41,227 nucleotides of DNA. It comes from Gordonia hirsuta DSM 44140 = NBRC 16056 (GTDB taxonomy: Bacteria > Actinomycetota > Actinomycetes > Mycobacteriales > Mycobacteriaceae). The first letter of the stretch is position 1, and every line of letters begins with the position of its first letter. The translations under genes and the position numbers were made by a program. The notes beneath the pieces are model-generated. The model ran no database searches. It was not told the origin of the DNA and worked only from the letters and a program-made list of their open reading frames with translations. The DNA is taken from assembly GCF_000333015.1 (NCBI RefSeq), contig NZ_BANT01000031.1, positions 1-41,227 on the forward strand, written 5' to 3'. Of this stretch, positions 34,931-41,227 are shown one piece after another.

Positions 34931-34959
34931 GTCGTCAACCACAGATGTCGTCAACCACA
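34931..34959 (+). repeat. 13-bp direct repeat GTCGTCAACCACA
   Basis: Two exact copies (34931-34943 and 34947-34959) with 16-bp period after the MBL stop. The second runs into the terminator stem. Confidence 0.8.
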
Positions 34960-34996
34960 ATGCCGAGCCGTCCCCGTCGGGGGAGGCTCGGCATTG
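34958..34996. terminator. Bidirectional terminator between MBL and crp
   Basis: CAATGCCGAGCC pairs with GGCTCGGCATTG (12 bp), with an inner CCCC/GGGG stem and 3-nt loop. It lies between the convergent stops at 34893 and 35022. Confidence 0.88.
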
Positions 34997-35021
34997 CGGT
35001 AGCTGCGTGAATAGCGCCGGA

Positions 35022-35696
35022 TCAGCGGGCCCGGCGGGCCAGGCGCTCGGAGTCGGCGATCAGGACGCTCTTGCCTTCCAGGCGGAGCCAGCCGCGCTGG
35101 GCGAAGTCTGCCAGCGCCTTGTTCACCGTCTCGCGGGAGGCGCCGACCAGCTGGGCGATCTCCTCCTGGGTGAGGTCGTGCGTCACGCGCAGGGCCCCGC
35201 CCTCTTGGGTGCCGAAACGCTGCGCCAGCTGCAGCAGCTGCTTGGCCACGCGGCCGGGCACATCGGTGAAGATCAGGTCGGCCAGGTTGTTGTTGGTGCG
35301 TCGCAGCCGGCGGGCCAGCACCCGCAGCAGCTGCTCGGCGATCTCCGGGCGGTCCTTGATCCACTTCTTGAGTGCGTCGCGGTCCATGGTGGCCGCCCGC
35401 ACCTCGGTGACGGTGGTGGCCGAGGAGGTGCGCGGACCCGGGTCGAAGATCGACAGCTCGCCGAACATGTCCGACGGTCCCATGATCGTCAGCAGGTTCT
35501 CGCGCCCGTCAGGGGCGCGCCGGCCCAGCTTCACCTTGCCGGACAGGATGATGTAGAGGCGGTCGCCGGGTTCCCCTTCGTGGAAGATGACGTGCCCGCG
35601 AGGGAACTCGACTTCCGTCAGCTCCGATGCGAGTGCCGCAACGGCGGCAGGCTCGACCCCCTGGAAAATACCTGCCCGGGCTAGAATCTCGTCCAC
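35022..35696 (-). CDS. crp: Crp/GlxR-type cAMP receptor transcription factor
   Basis: 224 residues. The N-terminal cyclic-nucleotide-binding domain (about 1-115) has [30 protein letters not shown] and the phosphate-binding cassette [19 protein letters not shown] dimer helix is followed by the [27 protein letters not shown]. It is close to Rv3676/GlxR, a global regulator binding TGTGA-N6-TCACA. GTG start (VDEILARAG) with AAAGG 6 nt upstream. A possible -10 (TAGCGT, minus strand 35756-35751) would give a ~50-nt leader. Confidence 0.95.
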   Translation of the reverse strand: MDEILARAGIFQGVEPAAVAALASELTEVEFPRGHVIFHEGEPGDRLYIILSGKVKLGRRAPDGRENLLTIMGPSDMFGELSIFDPGPRTSSATTVTEVRAATMDRDALKKWIKDRPEIAEQLLRVLARRLRRTNNNLADLIFTDVPGRVAKQLLQLAQRFGTQEGGALRVTHDLTQEEIAQLVGASRETVNKALADFAQRGWLRLEGKSVLIADSERLARRAR

Positions 35697-35766
35697 TAGG
35701 AACCTTTCTCGTTCTTGTCGTGGCCCGCGATGTGCACACGCCAGTGATCCACGCTACTCGATGGAT

Positions 35767-35788
35767 GAGTGTAATTGCTGCGACACTC
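35767..35788. repeat. Inverted repeat GAGTGT-N10-ACACTC
   Basis: A 6-bp dyad in the gap between crp and the small membrane protein gene, just upstream of the proposed crp -10. The spacing does not fit a Crp site; it may be an operator or a weak terminator for the gene ending at 35817. Confidence 0.3.
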
Positions 35789-35816
35789 GCGCGCGGGCAG
35801 GACGGGGCGGAAAGGG

Positions 35817-36050
35817 TCAATCTTCTTCGTCGTCGGATTCTTGTTTGCGGCGACGACGGAGTTGATCGAGGGCGGCGGGCAGACCGCTGCGGGCCAGATT
35901 CGACACGTCGGTGTCGTCGGCGCTCTCCAGGAATTCGTCCACCTGGGCGCGGCCGACCGACAGCCGGTCCAGGTTCACCTGCACGCGCTCCATGGCGAGC
36001 ACGAACAGCATGAGAAGGAACGGGAAGATGAGCACGACCAGACCCTGCAT
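35817..36050 (-). CDS. Small membrane protein, Rv3675-like
   Basis: 77 residues. One N-terminal membrane span ([20 protein letters not shown]) is followed by a cytosolic helical segment ([20 protein letters not shown]) and a basic-then-acidic tail ([14 protein letters not shown]). It matches Rv3675 in position, between crp and nth. GGAGG lies only 2 nt before ATG 36050, so a later or different start is possible, though the span begins at this Met. Function unknown. Confidence 0.75.
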   Translation of the reverse strand: MQGLVVLIFPFLLMLFVLAMERVQVNLDRLSVGRAQVDEFLESADDTDVSNLARSGLPAALDQLRRRRKQESDDEED

Positions 36051-36129
36051 GACCTCCACACAAACACAGCCGATGAGCAGGGAGGAAACCGGGACCGACG
36101 TCGTCACCGAGTTGTTATCTGCGCACCGG

Positions 36130-36135
36130 TAACCT
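36130..36135 (+). promoter_or_regulatory. -10 hexamer TAACCT, leaderless start for nth
   Basis: TAACCT ends 8 nt before GTG 36144; it is the only promoter I see for the nth-tlpA-NUDIX-marP run. Confidence 0.55.
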
Positions 36136-36143
36136 GGGTCGGT

Positions 36144-36911
36144 GTGAGCACGCGGACGGGCAGGCCCCGGGAACAGACTCGGCTGGGACTGGTTCGTCGT
36201 GCCCGCCGGATGTACCGCGACCTGACCCGCGAGTTCCCCCACGTCTACTGCGAACTGGATTTCACCACCCCGCTGGAGTTGTCGGTGGCCACGATCCTGT
36301 CGGCCCAGTGCACCGACGCCCGGGTCAACCAGGTCACCCCGGCCCTGTTCGCGCGGTACCCGGATGCGTGGGCCTATGCCGGCGCCGACCGGACCGAACT
36401 GGAAGAACTGATCCGCTCGACCGGCTTCTACCGCAACAAAGCCGATTCGCTGATCCGGCTCGGGCAGGCCCTGGTGCAGACGCACGACGGCCAGGTTCCC
36501 GGCACCCTCGAGGAACTGGTGAAGCTGCCCGGTTTCGGGCGCAAGACCGCGAATGTGGTGCTGGGCAACGCCTTCGACGTTCCCGGACTGACCGTCGACA
36601 CCCACTTCCTGCGGCTGGTCGGCCGCTGGCAGTGGACCGATCAGACCGATCCGGTCAAGGTGGAACGCGCCATCGGGGAGCTGTTCCCGCGACGGGACTA
36701 CACCGACCTGTCGCACCGCATCATCTTCCACGGACGACGGATCTGCCACGCCCGCAAACCCGCGTGCGGCGTATGCATCCTGGCCAAGGACTGCCCGGCC
36801 TACGGCACCGGTCCAACGGACACATTCGCGGCCGCTGCCCTGGTGAGGGGCCCGGAGACCGACCACCTGCTGGCATTGGCGGGGGTCGGCGAATCGGGAG
36901 ACGAGGAATGA
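36144..36911 (+). CDS. nth: Endonuclease III
   Basis: 255 residues from GTG 36144. The HhH motif [13 protein letters not shown] carries catalytic Lys134, and [12 protein letters not shown] carries Asp152. A C-x6-C-x2-C-x5-C [4Fe-4S] loop is present (Cys201, Cys208, Cys211, Cys217). It is a DNA glycosylase/AP lyase for oxidised pyrimidines. First gene of a four-gene chain with stop/start overlaps (nth, tlpA, NUDIX, marP), as in Rv3674c-Rv3671c. Confidence 0.97.
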   Translation: MSTRTGRPREQTRLGLVRRARRMYRDLTREFPHVYCELDFTTPLELSVATILSAQCTDARVNQVTPALFARYPDAWAYAGADRTELEELIRSTGFYRNKADSLIRLGQALVQTHDGQVPGTLEELVKLPGFGRKTANVVLGNAFDVPGLTVDTHFLRLVGRWQWTDQTDPVKVERAIGELFPRRDYTDLSHRIIFHGRRICHARKPACGVCILAKDCPAYGTGPTDTFAAAALVRGPETDHLLALAGVGESGDEE

Positions 36912-37591
36912 AGCATCTGAAGACGCCGGCGGCCAAGGCGATGATCGCCTTCGTCGTGGTCACGCTGGGGCTGATCGTGGCGTTGTGGCCGCGCGGCGGA
37001 GACACCGTGCCCGCCGGCGGATTGGAGACCGCCGGCGGCGGGATCACCGATGAGGCGATCTCGCCGGAGATGCTCGCGCAGGCCCGCGCCGAAGCGGCCC
37101 TGCCGCCCTGTCCGCAGAGCAGCGCGCCGGTCCCTGCCGGGGCCGCGCTCAACGGGGTGTCCGCCTACTGCCTGACCGACGGTAAGCCCATCGATCTGGG
37201 GCAGGCCACCGCCGGGCAGCCGGTGGTGATCAACATGTGGGCGGTGTGGTGCCTGCCCTGCCGCAAGGAACTGCCGGTCTTCGCCGAGCTGTACCGGCGC
37301 GCCGGGGACCGGCTCGACGTGCTGGCGGTACACGCCCGCGACGGCGCCAACAAACCGTATGCGCTGCTGCAGTTCCTCGACGAGGTGGACGTGCGCATCC
37401 CGACCGTCGCCGATGTGGACGGCACGGTCGCCAAGGCGTTGCGTGCGCCGCGGGTGTTCCCGTCGACGATCCTGGTGCGCGCGGACGGAACCGTCGCCTC
37501 GATCTCGCCGCGGGTCTTCGACTCTTACGACGAACTGGCCGAACTGATCACCGAGGAACTGGGCATCGATCTGACCGGCGGCGGCTCATGA
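36908..37591 (+). CDS. TlpA-like membrane-anchored thioredoxin-fold protein (Rv3673c-like)
   Basis: 227 residues. An N-terminal signal anchor ([17 protein letters not shown]) is followed by an extracytoplasmic thioredoxin fold with active-site WCLPC (Cys115, Cys118), then [22 protein letters not shown] and [16 protein letters not shown] with the cis-Pro loop. A second cysteine pair (Cys68, Cys88) before the fold may form a structural disulfide. It probably reduces or maintains thiols outside the membrane. ATG overlaps the nth stop (ATGA). Confidence 0.9.
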   Translation: MKHLKTPAAKAMIAFVVVTLGLIVALWPRGGDTVPAGGLETAGGGITDEAISPEMLAQARAEAALPPCPQSSAPVPAGAALNGVSAYCLTDGKPIDLGQATAGQPVVINMWAVWCLPCRKELPVFAELYRRAGDRLDVLAVHARDGANKPYALLQFLDEVDVRIPTVADVDGTVAKALRAPRVFPSTILVRADGTVASISPRVFDSYDELAELITEELGIDLTGGGS

Positions 37592-38379
37592 AACGGCAGC
37601 AGACTCCGGTGGGGCCGCTGGTGGACCGCGCGCAGATCCCGCCCTGGCTGCGGCCGGTGACCGACGATCCGGCGGCGGTCAACGAGTCGGTGCTGCGGCG
37701 CGGCAGCGACCGGGCCCGGTGGGCCTCGGCCTTCCGGGCACAGCGGGCGGCCGCGGTGCTGGTGCTGTTCGGCGGGGACTTCGATGCGGCGGCCGACCAT
37801 CCGGGCGGGCTGCCGGCCGACGCCGATGTGCTGCTGACCGAACGCTCGCCGACGATGCGGACCCACAGCGGACAGATCGCTTTTCCCGGCGGCAGCCGCG
37901 ATCCCGGCGACGACTATCCGGTCGGTACCGCGATGCGGGAGGCTCGCGAGGAGACGGGGCTGCGCGCCGACGGGGTGCACGTATTGGCGAATCTGCCGAC
38001 CTTCCCGGTGCCCTCGGGCTTCGAGGTGACCCCGGTCCTGGGGCACTGGGTCACGCCCAGCGAGGTGGGGGTGGTCAACGCCGAGACCTCGCGGGTCTCG
38101 CGGGTGAACCTGCGCGAACTGCTGGATCCGGCCAACCGGTTCCAGGTGAGCCGGTCGATCATGGGCGCCACCGCCTACAAGGGGCCGGCCTTCCTGTACG
38201 ACGGCATGCTGATCTGGGGATTCACCGGTGGGTTGCTGGCGGCGATCAGCGAATCGGCCGGCTGGGACGTGCCCTGGGACACCGACGACGTCCGGCCGCT
38301 GGAGACGATGATCGCGGCCACCGGTAACCGTCAGGTCTCGGGGTTCCCGCTGAACCCGAGTGAGGAGCCCCGCGGGTGA
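37588..38379 (+). CDS. NUDIX hydrolase, coenzyme A diphosphatase type (Rv3672c-like)
   Basis: 263 residues. LLTERSPTMRTHSGQIAFPGG is the CoA-diphosphatase signature that leads into the Nudix box. The box is GGSRDPGDDYPVGTAMREAREETGL, including REAREETGL (about 117-125) with the metal-binding glutamates. It is predicted to cleave CoA or acyl-CoA to acyl-phosphopantetheine and 3',5'-ADP. ATG overlaps the tlpA stop (ATGA, 37588-37591); its stop overlaps marP. Confidence 0.92.
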   Translation: MKRQQTPVGPLVDRAQIPPWLRPVTDDPAAVNESVLRRGSDRARWASAFRAQRAAAVLVLFGGDFDAAADHPGGLPADADVLLTERSPTMRTHSGQIAFPGGSRDPGDDYPVGTAMREAREETGLRADGVHVLANLPTFPVPSGFEVTPVLGHWVTPSEVGVVNAETSRVSRVNLRELLDPANRFQVSRSIMGATAYKGPAFLYDGMLIWGFTGGLLAAISESAGWDVPWDTDDVRPLETMIAATGNRQVSGFPLNPSEEPRG

Positions 38380-39578
38380 GCGGGTCCATCTGGATCGATC
38401 TGGGGGTGCTGGCGATCGCCGCGCTGGCCGCGTTCAGCGGCTACCGCCAGGGGGCGGCGGCCTCGGCGATGGCCTTCGCCGGCGTCCTGATCGGGGTGGT
38501 CGCCGGGATCCTGCTGGTGCCCTATGCGGTCGACAGGATCGACGATCCGCGGGCACGGCTGCTGGTGGCCGTACTGCTGCTGATCGCCCTGGTGATCGTC
38601 GGTGAGATCGCCGGGATGGTGATCGGCCGGGCCGCGCGCAGCGGCCTGCATTCGCTGCGGCTGCGCCGGGTGGACAGTGTGATCGGGGCGGGTCTGCAAT
38701 TCGTGGCGATCCTGGTCGCGGCCTGGCTGGTGGCGGTGCCGATCCGCGGATCGACGTCGACCAGCGATTTCGCGACCGCGGTGCGCGGCTCCCAGGTGGT
38801 CGATGCGGTCGACTCGGTGGCGCCGCAGTGGTTGCGGGATCTGCCCGGGGACTTCACCGCCCTGCTCGACAGCTCCGGCCTCAAACAGGTGATCAGCCCG
38901 TTCGGCGAGGCCGAGGTGGCCAATGTGGATCCGCCCGATGAGCGCCTGGATTCGGCGGCGGTGGCGGCGGTGCGGCCCAGCGTCCTCAAGATCCTGGGTG
39001 TGGCCCACGGCTGCGGACAGGCCCTGGAGGGCTCGGGGTTCGTCATCAGCCCCGAACGGGTGATGACCAATGCGCACGTGGTCGCCGGAACCGACGAGGT
39101 CGCGGTCCGGACCGTCGACGGCACCGATTATGCGGCCACGGTGGTCTGGTACAACCCGCGCAACGACGTCGCGGTGCTCGATGTGCCCGGATTGCGGGCC
39201 TCGGCGCTGCAGTTCGACGACACCGCCGGGCGCACCGGCGACGATGCGATCATTCTGGGATACCCGGAGAACGGCCCGTTCACGGTCACCCCGGTGCGGC
39301 TGCGCAACACCATCAACCTGGTAGGCCCGGACATCTATCAGAGCGATCAGACGGTGCGGCGGCAGGTGTACACCGTGCGCGGCACGGTGCGTTCGGGCAA
39401 CTCCGGCGGACCGATGATCACTCCGGACGGCCGGGTGCTGGGGGTGGTGTTCGGCGCCTCGGAGGGACCCGACGACGACACCGGCTTCGTGCTGACCGCA
39501 CAGCAGGTGCGCGCCGATCTGGACGGATCGGCCGCCCGCACGCGTGCGGTGAGCACCGCCGGCTGCCTGGTCCGCTGA
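38376..39578 (+). CDS. marP: MarP, membrane serine protease for acid and oxidative stress
   Basis: 400 residues. Four N-terminal membrane spans (about 6-25, 30-50, 62-84 and 103-123) belong to the colicin-V-production-like domain. They lead to a periplasmic trypsin-like protease with triad His234 (TNAHVV), Asp264 (NDVAVLDV) and Ser343 (GNSGGP). Cys213 and Cys397 match the regulatory disulfide known in M. tuberculosis MarP (Rv3671c), where the triad numbers are almost the same. MarP activates the peptidoglycan hydrolase RipA in acid. GTG overlaps the NUDIX stop (GTGA). The co-transcribed TlpA protein could act on the disulfide (inference). Confidence 0.95.
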   Translation: MSGSIWIDLGVLAIAALAAFSGYRQGAAASAMAFAGVLIGVVAGILLVPYAVDRIDDPRARLLVAVLLLIALVIVGEIAGMVIGRAARSGLHSLRLRRVDSVIGAGLQFVAILVAAWLVAVPIRGSTSTSDFATAVRGSQVVDAVDSVAPQWLRDLPGDFTALLDSSGLKQVISPFGEAEVANVDPPDERLDSAAVAAVRPSVLKILGVAHGCGQALEGSGFVISPERVMTNAHVVAGTDEVAVRTVDGTDYAATVVWYNPRNDVAVLDVPGLRASALQFDDTAGRTGDDAIILGYPENGPFTVTPVRLRNTINLVGPDIYQSDQTVRRQVYTVRGTVRSGNSGGPMITPDGRVLGVVFGASEGPDDDTGFVLTAQQVRADLDGSAARTRAVSTAGCLVR

Positions 39579-39599
39579 GCCACGGGTCGTCGGCGCGCG

Positions 39600-40544
39600 T
39601 CAGTCGGCGAGCGACCGCAGCAGGGCCCGGTTGACCTGCTCGGGGGCTTCCTCGTGCACGAAGTGTCCGGCGTCGGCGATCACCTGATAGTCGAAGTCCG
39701 AGGCCCAGTGGCTGCTGGCCGACATCACCGAGTCGAGGATGTAGTCGTCTTCGCGGCCGCGCAGCGCCAGTACCGGGATGTGCAGGCGCTTGTTCATCAG
39801 GTCCATGAAGCGGCGGCCGTCGTTGCGGAACTGGGAGCGGAACGCCCAGCGCCGGTATTCCAGGCTGCAGTGCGCGACGCCGGGGATGGTGACCGCATGC
39901 CGGTTGCGGTCCACCGCCTCGGTGAAATCGGCGGTCTGCTTCCAGGCGTTCCCGGCGCGTTCGCGCATGTACTCCTCGAGCCAGGCGCCGCCGCCGCGGG
40001 TGAGCCGCTTCTCCCCGATGCGGGGCAGCTGATTGTGCAGGAACGGTGCCAGGAACGCGGTGCGCTCGGCCGAGTTGGTGAACATCGACTGGCGCAGGGC
40101 CCGCGGATGCGGGGAACTCAGTACCGCGATGGAGGTGACCGAGCGCGGATGCAGGGTGGCGGTGGCCCAGCAGACCAGTCCGCCGTCGGCGTGACCGACC
40201 AGGGCGGCCTCGCTGTGCCCGAGGGCCCGGATCAGCGCGTGGGTGTCACCGGCCAGGGTCCAGCCGTCGTAGCCGCGGGGCGGCTTGTCGGAGTCGCCGT
40301 AGCCGCGCAGATCCACCGCCACCGCGCGGTAGCCCGCCTCGGTGAGGGGCCCGAGCTGGTGTCGCCAGCTCCACCAGAACTCCCCGAATCCGTGCAGCAG
40401 CAGCACCAGCGGTCGGTCGGCCAGTCCCGCTGCGGTGACCTCCACGGCATGAAAACGCAGCCCGTTCGCGCGGACGTCGAAGTGATGCCACGGACCGTCG
40501 AACCGGATCTGGGTGGCATCGGGCGCACCGGACAGGGTGGCCAG
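39600..40544 (-). CDS. ephE: Alpha/beta-fold epoxide hydrolase, EphE-like (CTG start proposed)
   Basis: 314 residues from CTG 40544. LLHGFGEFWWSWRHQ gives the oxyanion HG motif (51-52), nucleophile Asp120 in GHADGG, the acid region LRGREDDYILDS and His in ADAGHFVHEE. Epoxide hydrolases use Asp as nucleophile, as here. The conserved start RFDGPWHHFDVRANGLRFHAVEV lies ahead of the first in-frame GTG (40445). No ATG, GTG or TTG exists between the upstream stop (40548-40550) and 40445. CTG 40544 has GGAG 7 nt upstream and is 3 nt from that stop. Ordered as Rv3670 after Rv3669. Confidence 0.88.
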   Translation of the reverse strand: MATLSGAPDATQIRFDGPWHHFDVRANGLRFHAVEVTAAGLADRPLVLLLHGFGEFWWSWRHQLGPLTEAGYRAVAVDLRGYGDSDKPPRGYDGWTLAGDTHALIRALGHSEAALVGHADGGLVCWATATLHPRSVTSIAVLSSPHPRALRQSMFTNSAERTAFLAPFLHNQLPRIGEKRLTRGGGAWLEEYMRERAGNAWKQTADFTEAVDRNRHAVTIPGVAHCSLEYRRWAFRSQFRNDGRRFMDLMNKRLHIPVLALRGREDDYILDSVMSASSHWASDFDYQVIADAGHFVHEEAPEQVNRALLRSLAD

Positions 40545-40547
40545 CGG

Positions 40548-41096
40548 TCAGCTCCGGGTCCGGCGCGCCGGCGGGATCTGCGGGTGGGCCGGGATCTGCG
40601 GGTGGGCGTAGCCGCCGGCGCCGGGCTGCGCGGGGCCGCCCGGGGTCAGCGCAGCCTTGGTCTCCTTGACCGACTCGATGGTCTTCTCCGGGGCCCGCAG
40701 CTTACGGAACAGTTTGTAGCCGACCAGGATTCCAGCCAGCGCGGTGAACAGCAGGATGCCGAAGACGATCAGGAATGCGGCCCAGGTGGGCAGCCACAGA
40801 TCGAGCAGGAAGCCCAGGAACACGAAGAAGAACAGGCTCGCGTACAGCAGTAGCACCGCCGAGACGATCATCAGGCCGCTGCCGGCGCCCGCCTTCTTGG
40901 CTTCGCCGATGATCTCGGTCTTGGCCAACTGCACTTCGGCACGCACGAGGGTGGATGCGCTGGCGGTGGCGTCCTTGACCAGATTACCGATGGTGGGCTG
41001 GCCGTCGCGGCCGAGGTTCGCATCGGACATCGGGATCGACGGCACCTGCGGAGCGTTCTTGGGCTCGCTGGGCCAGGTGTCCTGATTGCCGCTCAC
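40548..41096 (-). CDS. Phage-holin-family (DUF1469-like) membrane protein, Rv3669-like
   Basis: 182 residues. A soluble N-terminus with GQPTIGNLVKDATASASTLVRAEVQLAKTEIIGEAKKAGAG, the amphipathic helix typical of this family, is followed by two membrane spans (about 75-97 and 102-126). The C-terminal tail is Pro/Gly-rich with a repeated AHPQIP. Despite the family name such proteins are chromosomal and not phage lysis genes; the role is unknown. GTG 41096 has AAGGAGA 7 nt upstream. It shares a transcript with ephE. The 131 bp beyond it to the window edge show no gene. Confidence 0.88.
   Translation of the reverse strand: MSGNQDTWPSEPKNAPQVPSIPMSDANLGRDGQPTIGNLVKDATASASTLVRAEVQLAKTEIIGEAKKAGAGSGLMIVSAVLLLYASLFFFVFLGFLLDLWLPTWAAFLIVFGILLFTALAGILVGYKLFRKLRAPEKTIESVKETKAALTPGGPAQPGAGGYAHPQIPAHPQIPPARRTRS
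40573..40608. repeat. 18-bp tandem repeat in the holin-like gene
   Basis: GGGATCTGCGGGTGGGCC (40573-40590) and the same with final G (40591-40608). In frame on the minus strand they encode AHPQIP twice. Confidence 0.88.
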
Positions 41097-41227
41097 GAAA
41101 ATTCTCCTTGGGTCGAGATACTCCGCCTATGGTGCCACGTCCGGTCCGGCGCGTCCCAGGGTGCGGGTCGATGCGTGCGGCCCGCCCGCCGATCGGCCCC
41201 GGCCGGAGCGGGTGCGCGCGCGGGTGC

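Noticed and set aside
35767-35788. GAGTGT-N10-ACACTC as a Crp autoregulatory site
   Set aside because: Crp sites need GTG and CAC separated by 8 nt; here the gap is 12 nt, so it is listed only as an inverted repeat.
40445-41096. Fusion of the holin-family gene and ephE by stop readthrough
   Set aside because: They are in the same frame with only one TGA, but a well-placed GGAG and CTG start, and the separate homologues in M. tuberculosis, explain it better.

Overview
The window is 41,227 bp of high-GC DNA from a mycolic-acid-type actinobacterium (order Mycobacteriales). I would guess Gordonia or a near relative (Williamsia, Tsukamurella), but the genus is not proven by anything here. The placement rests on gene content and order. 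dnaX, a CFA-type methyltransferase, an FAD oxidoreductase, an SRPBCC protein, ybaB, recR, gatD-murT, leuA and ask-asd follow the order known from M. tuberculosis Rv3721c-Rv3708c. The metallophosphoesterase, ponA2, whiB4, the paired Get3-like ATPases, ridA, an MBL hydrolase, crp, an Rv3675-like gene, nth, tlpA, a NUDIX gene, marP, ephE and a holin-family gene follow Rv3683-Rv3669. Both blocks are inverted relative to H37Rv numbering.

Layout. 1-8.7 kb: the 3' part of dnaX; a convergent two-gene operon (FAD oxidoreductase then methyltransferase); then a forward run of SRPBCC, pseudouridine synthase, an Imm10-like gene, two tandem ybaB paralogues, recR, a P-loop kinase and a rhodanese lipoprotein. 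8.7-14.3 kb: murT-gatD (peptidoglycan glutamate amidation), a carboxylesterase, a BCCT osmolyte transporter and a small gene remnant. 14.3-20.9 kb: leuA with a leucine leader peptide, a nitroreductase, an MFS exporter and ask-asd. 20.9-26.4 kb: an accessory stretch with a secreted LIP-type lipase, small membrane proteins, Ohr, a DUF2252 protein, an orphan gene between a decayed tRNA-Pro copy and the intact tRNA-Pro. 26.4-41.2 kb: conserved envelope, redox and regulation genes from the metallophosphoesterase and ponA2 to marP, ephE and the holin-like gene.

The genes mix cell-envelope building and protection (murT/gatD, ponA2, marP), aspartate-family and leucine biosynthesis (ask, asd, leuA), DNA maintenance (dnaX, recR, nth) and redox or second-messenger regulation (whiB4, crp, Ohr, TlpA). 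At least nineteen starts share one architecture: a TANNNT -10 hexamer 6-8 nt before an ATG or GTG. That indicates leaderless transcription and was used to correct several start codons.

The signals most worth a second look are: (1) two tiny ORFs chained by GTGA and ATGA overlaps into whiB4; (2) a leaderless 13-residue leader peptide with Ile-Leu-Leu-Leu before leuA; (3) a decayed tRNA-Pro copy and the intact tRNA-Pro bracketing an orphan gene; (4) an MtrA-like direct repeat before the BCCT gene; (5) a perfect inverted repeat carrying two opposed -10 hexamers.
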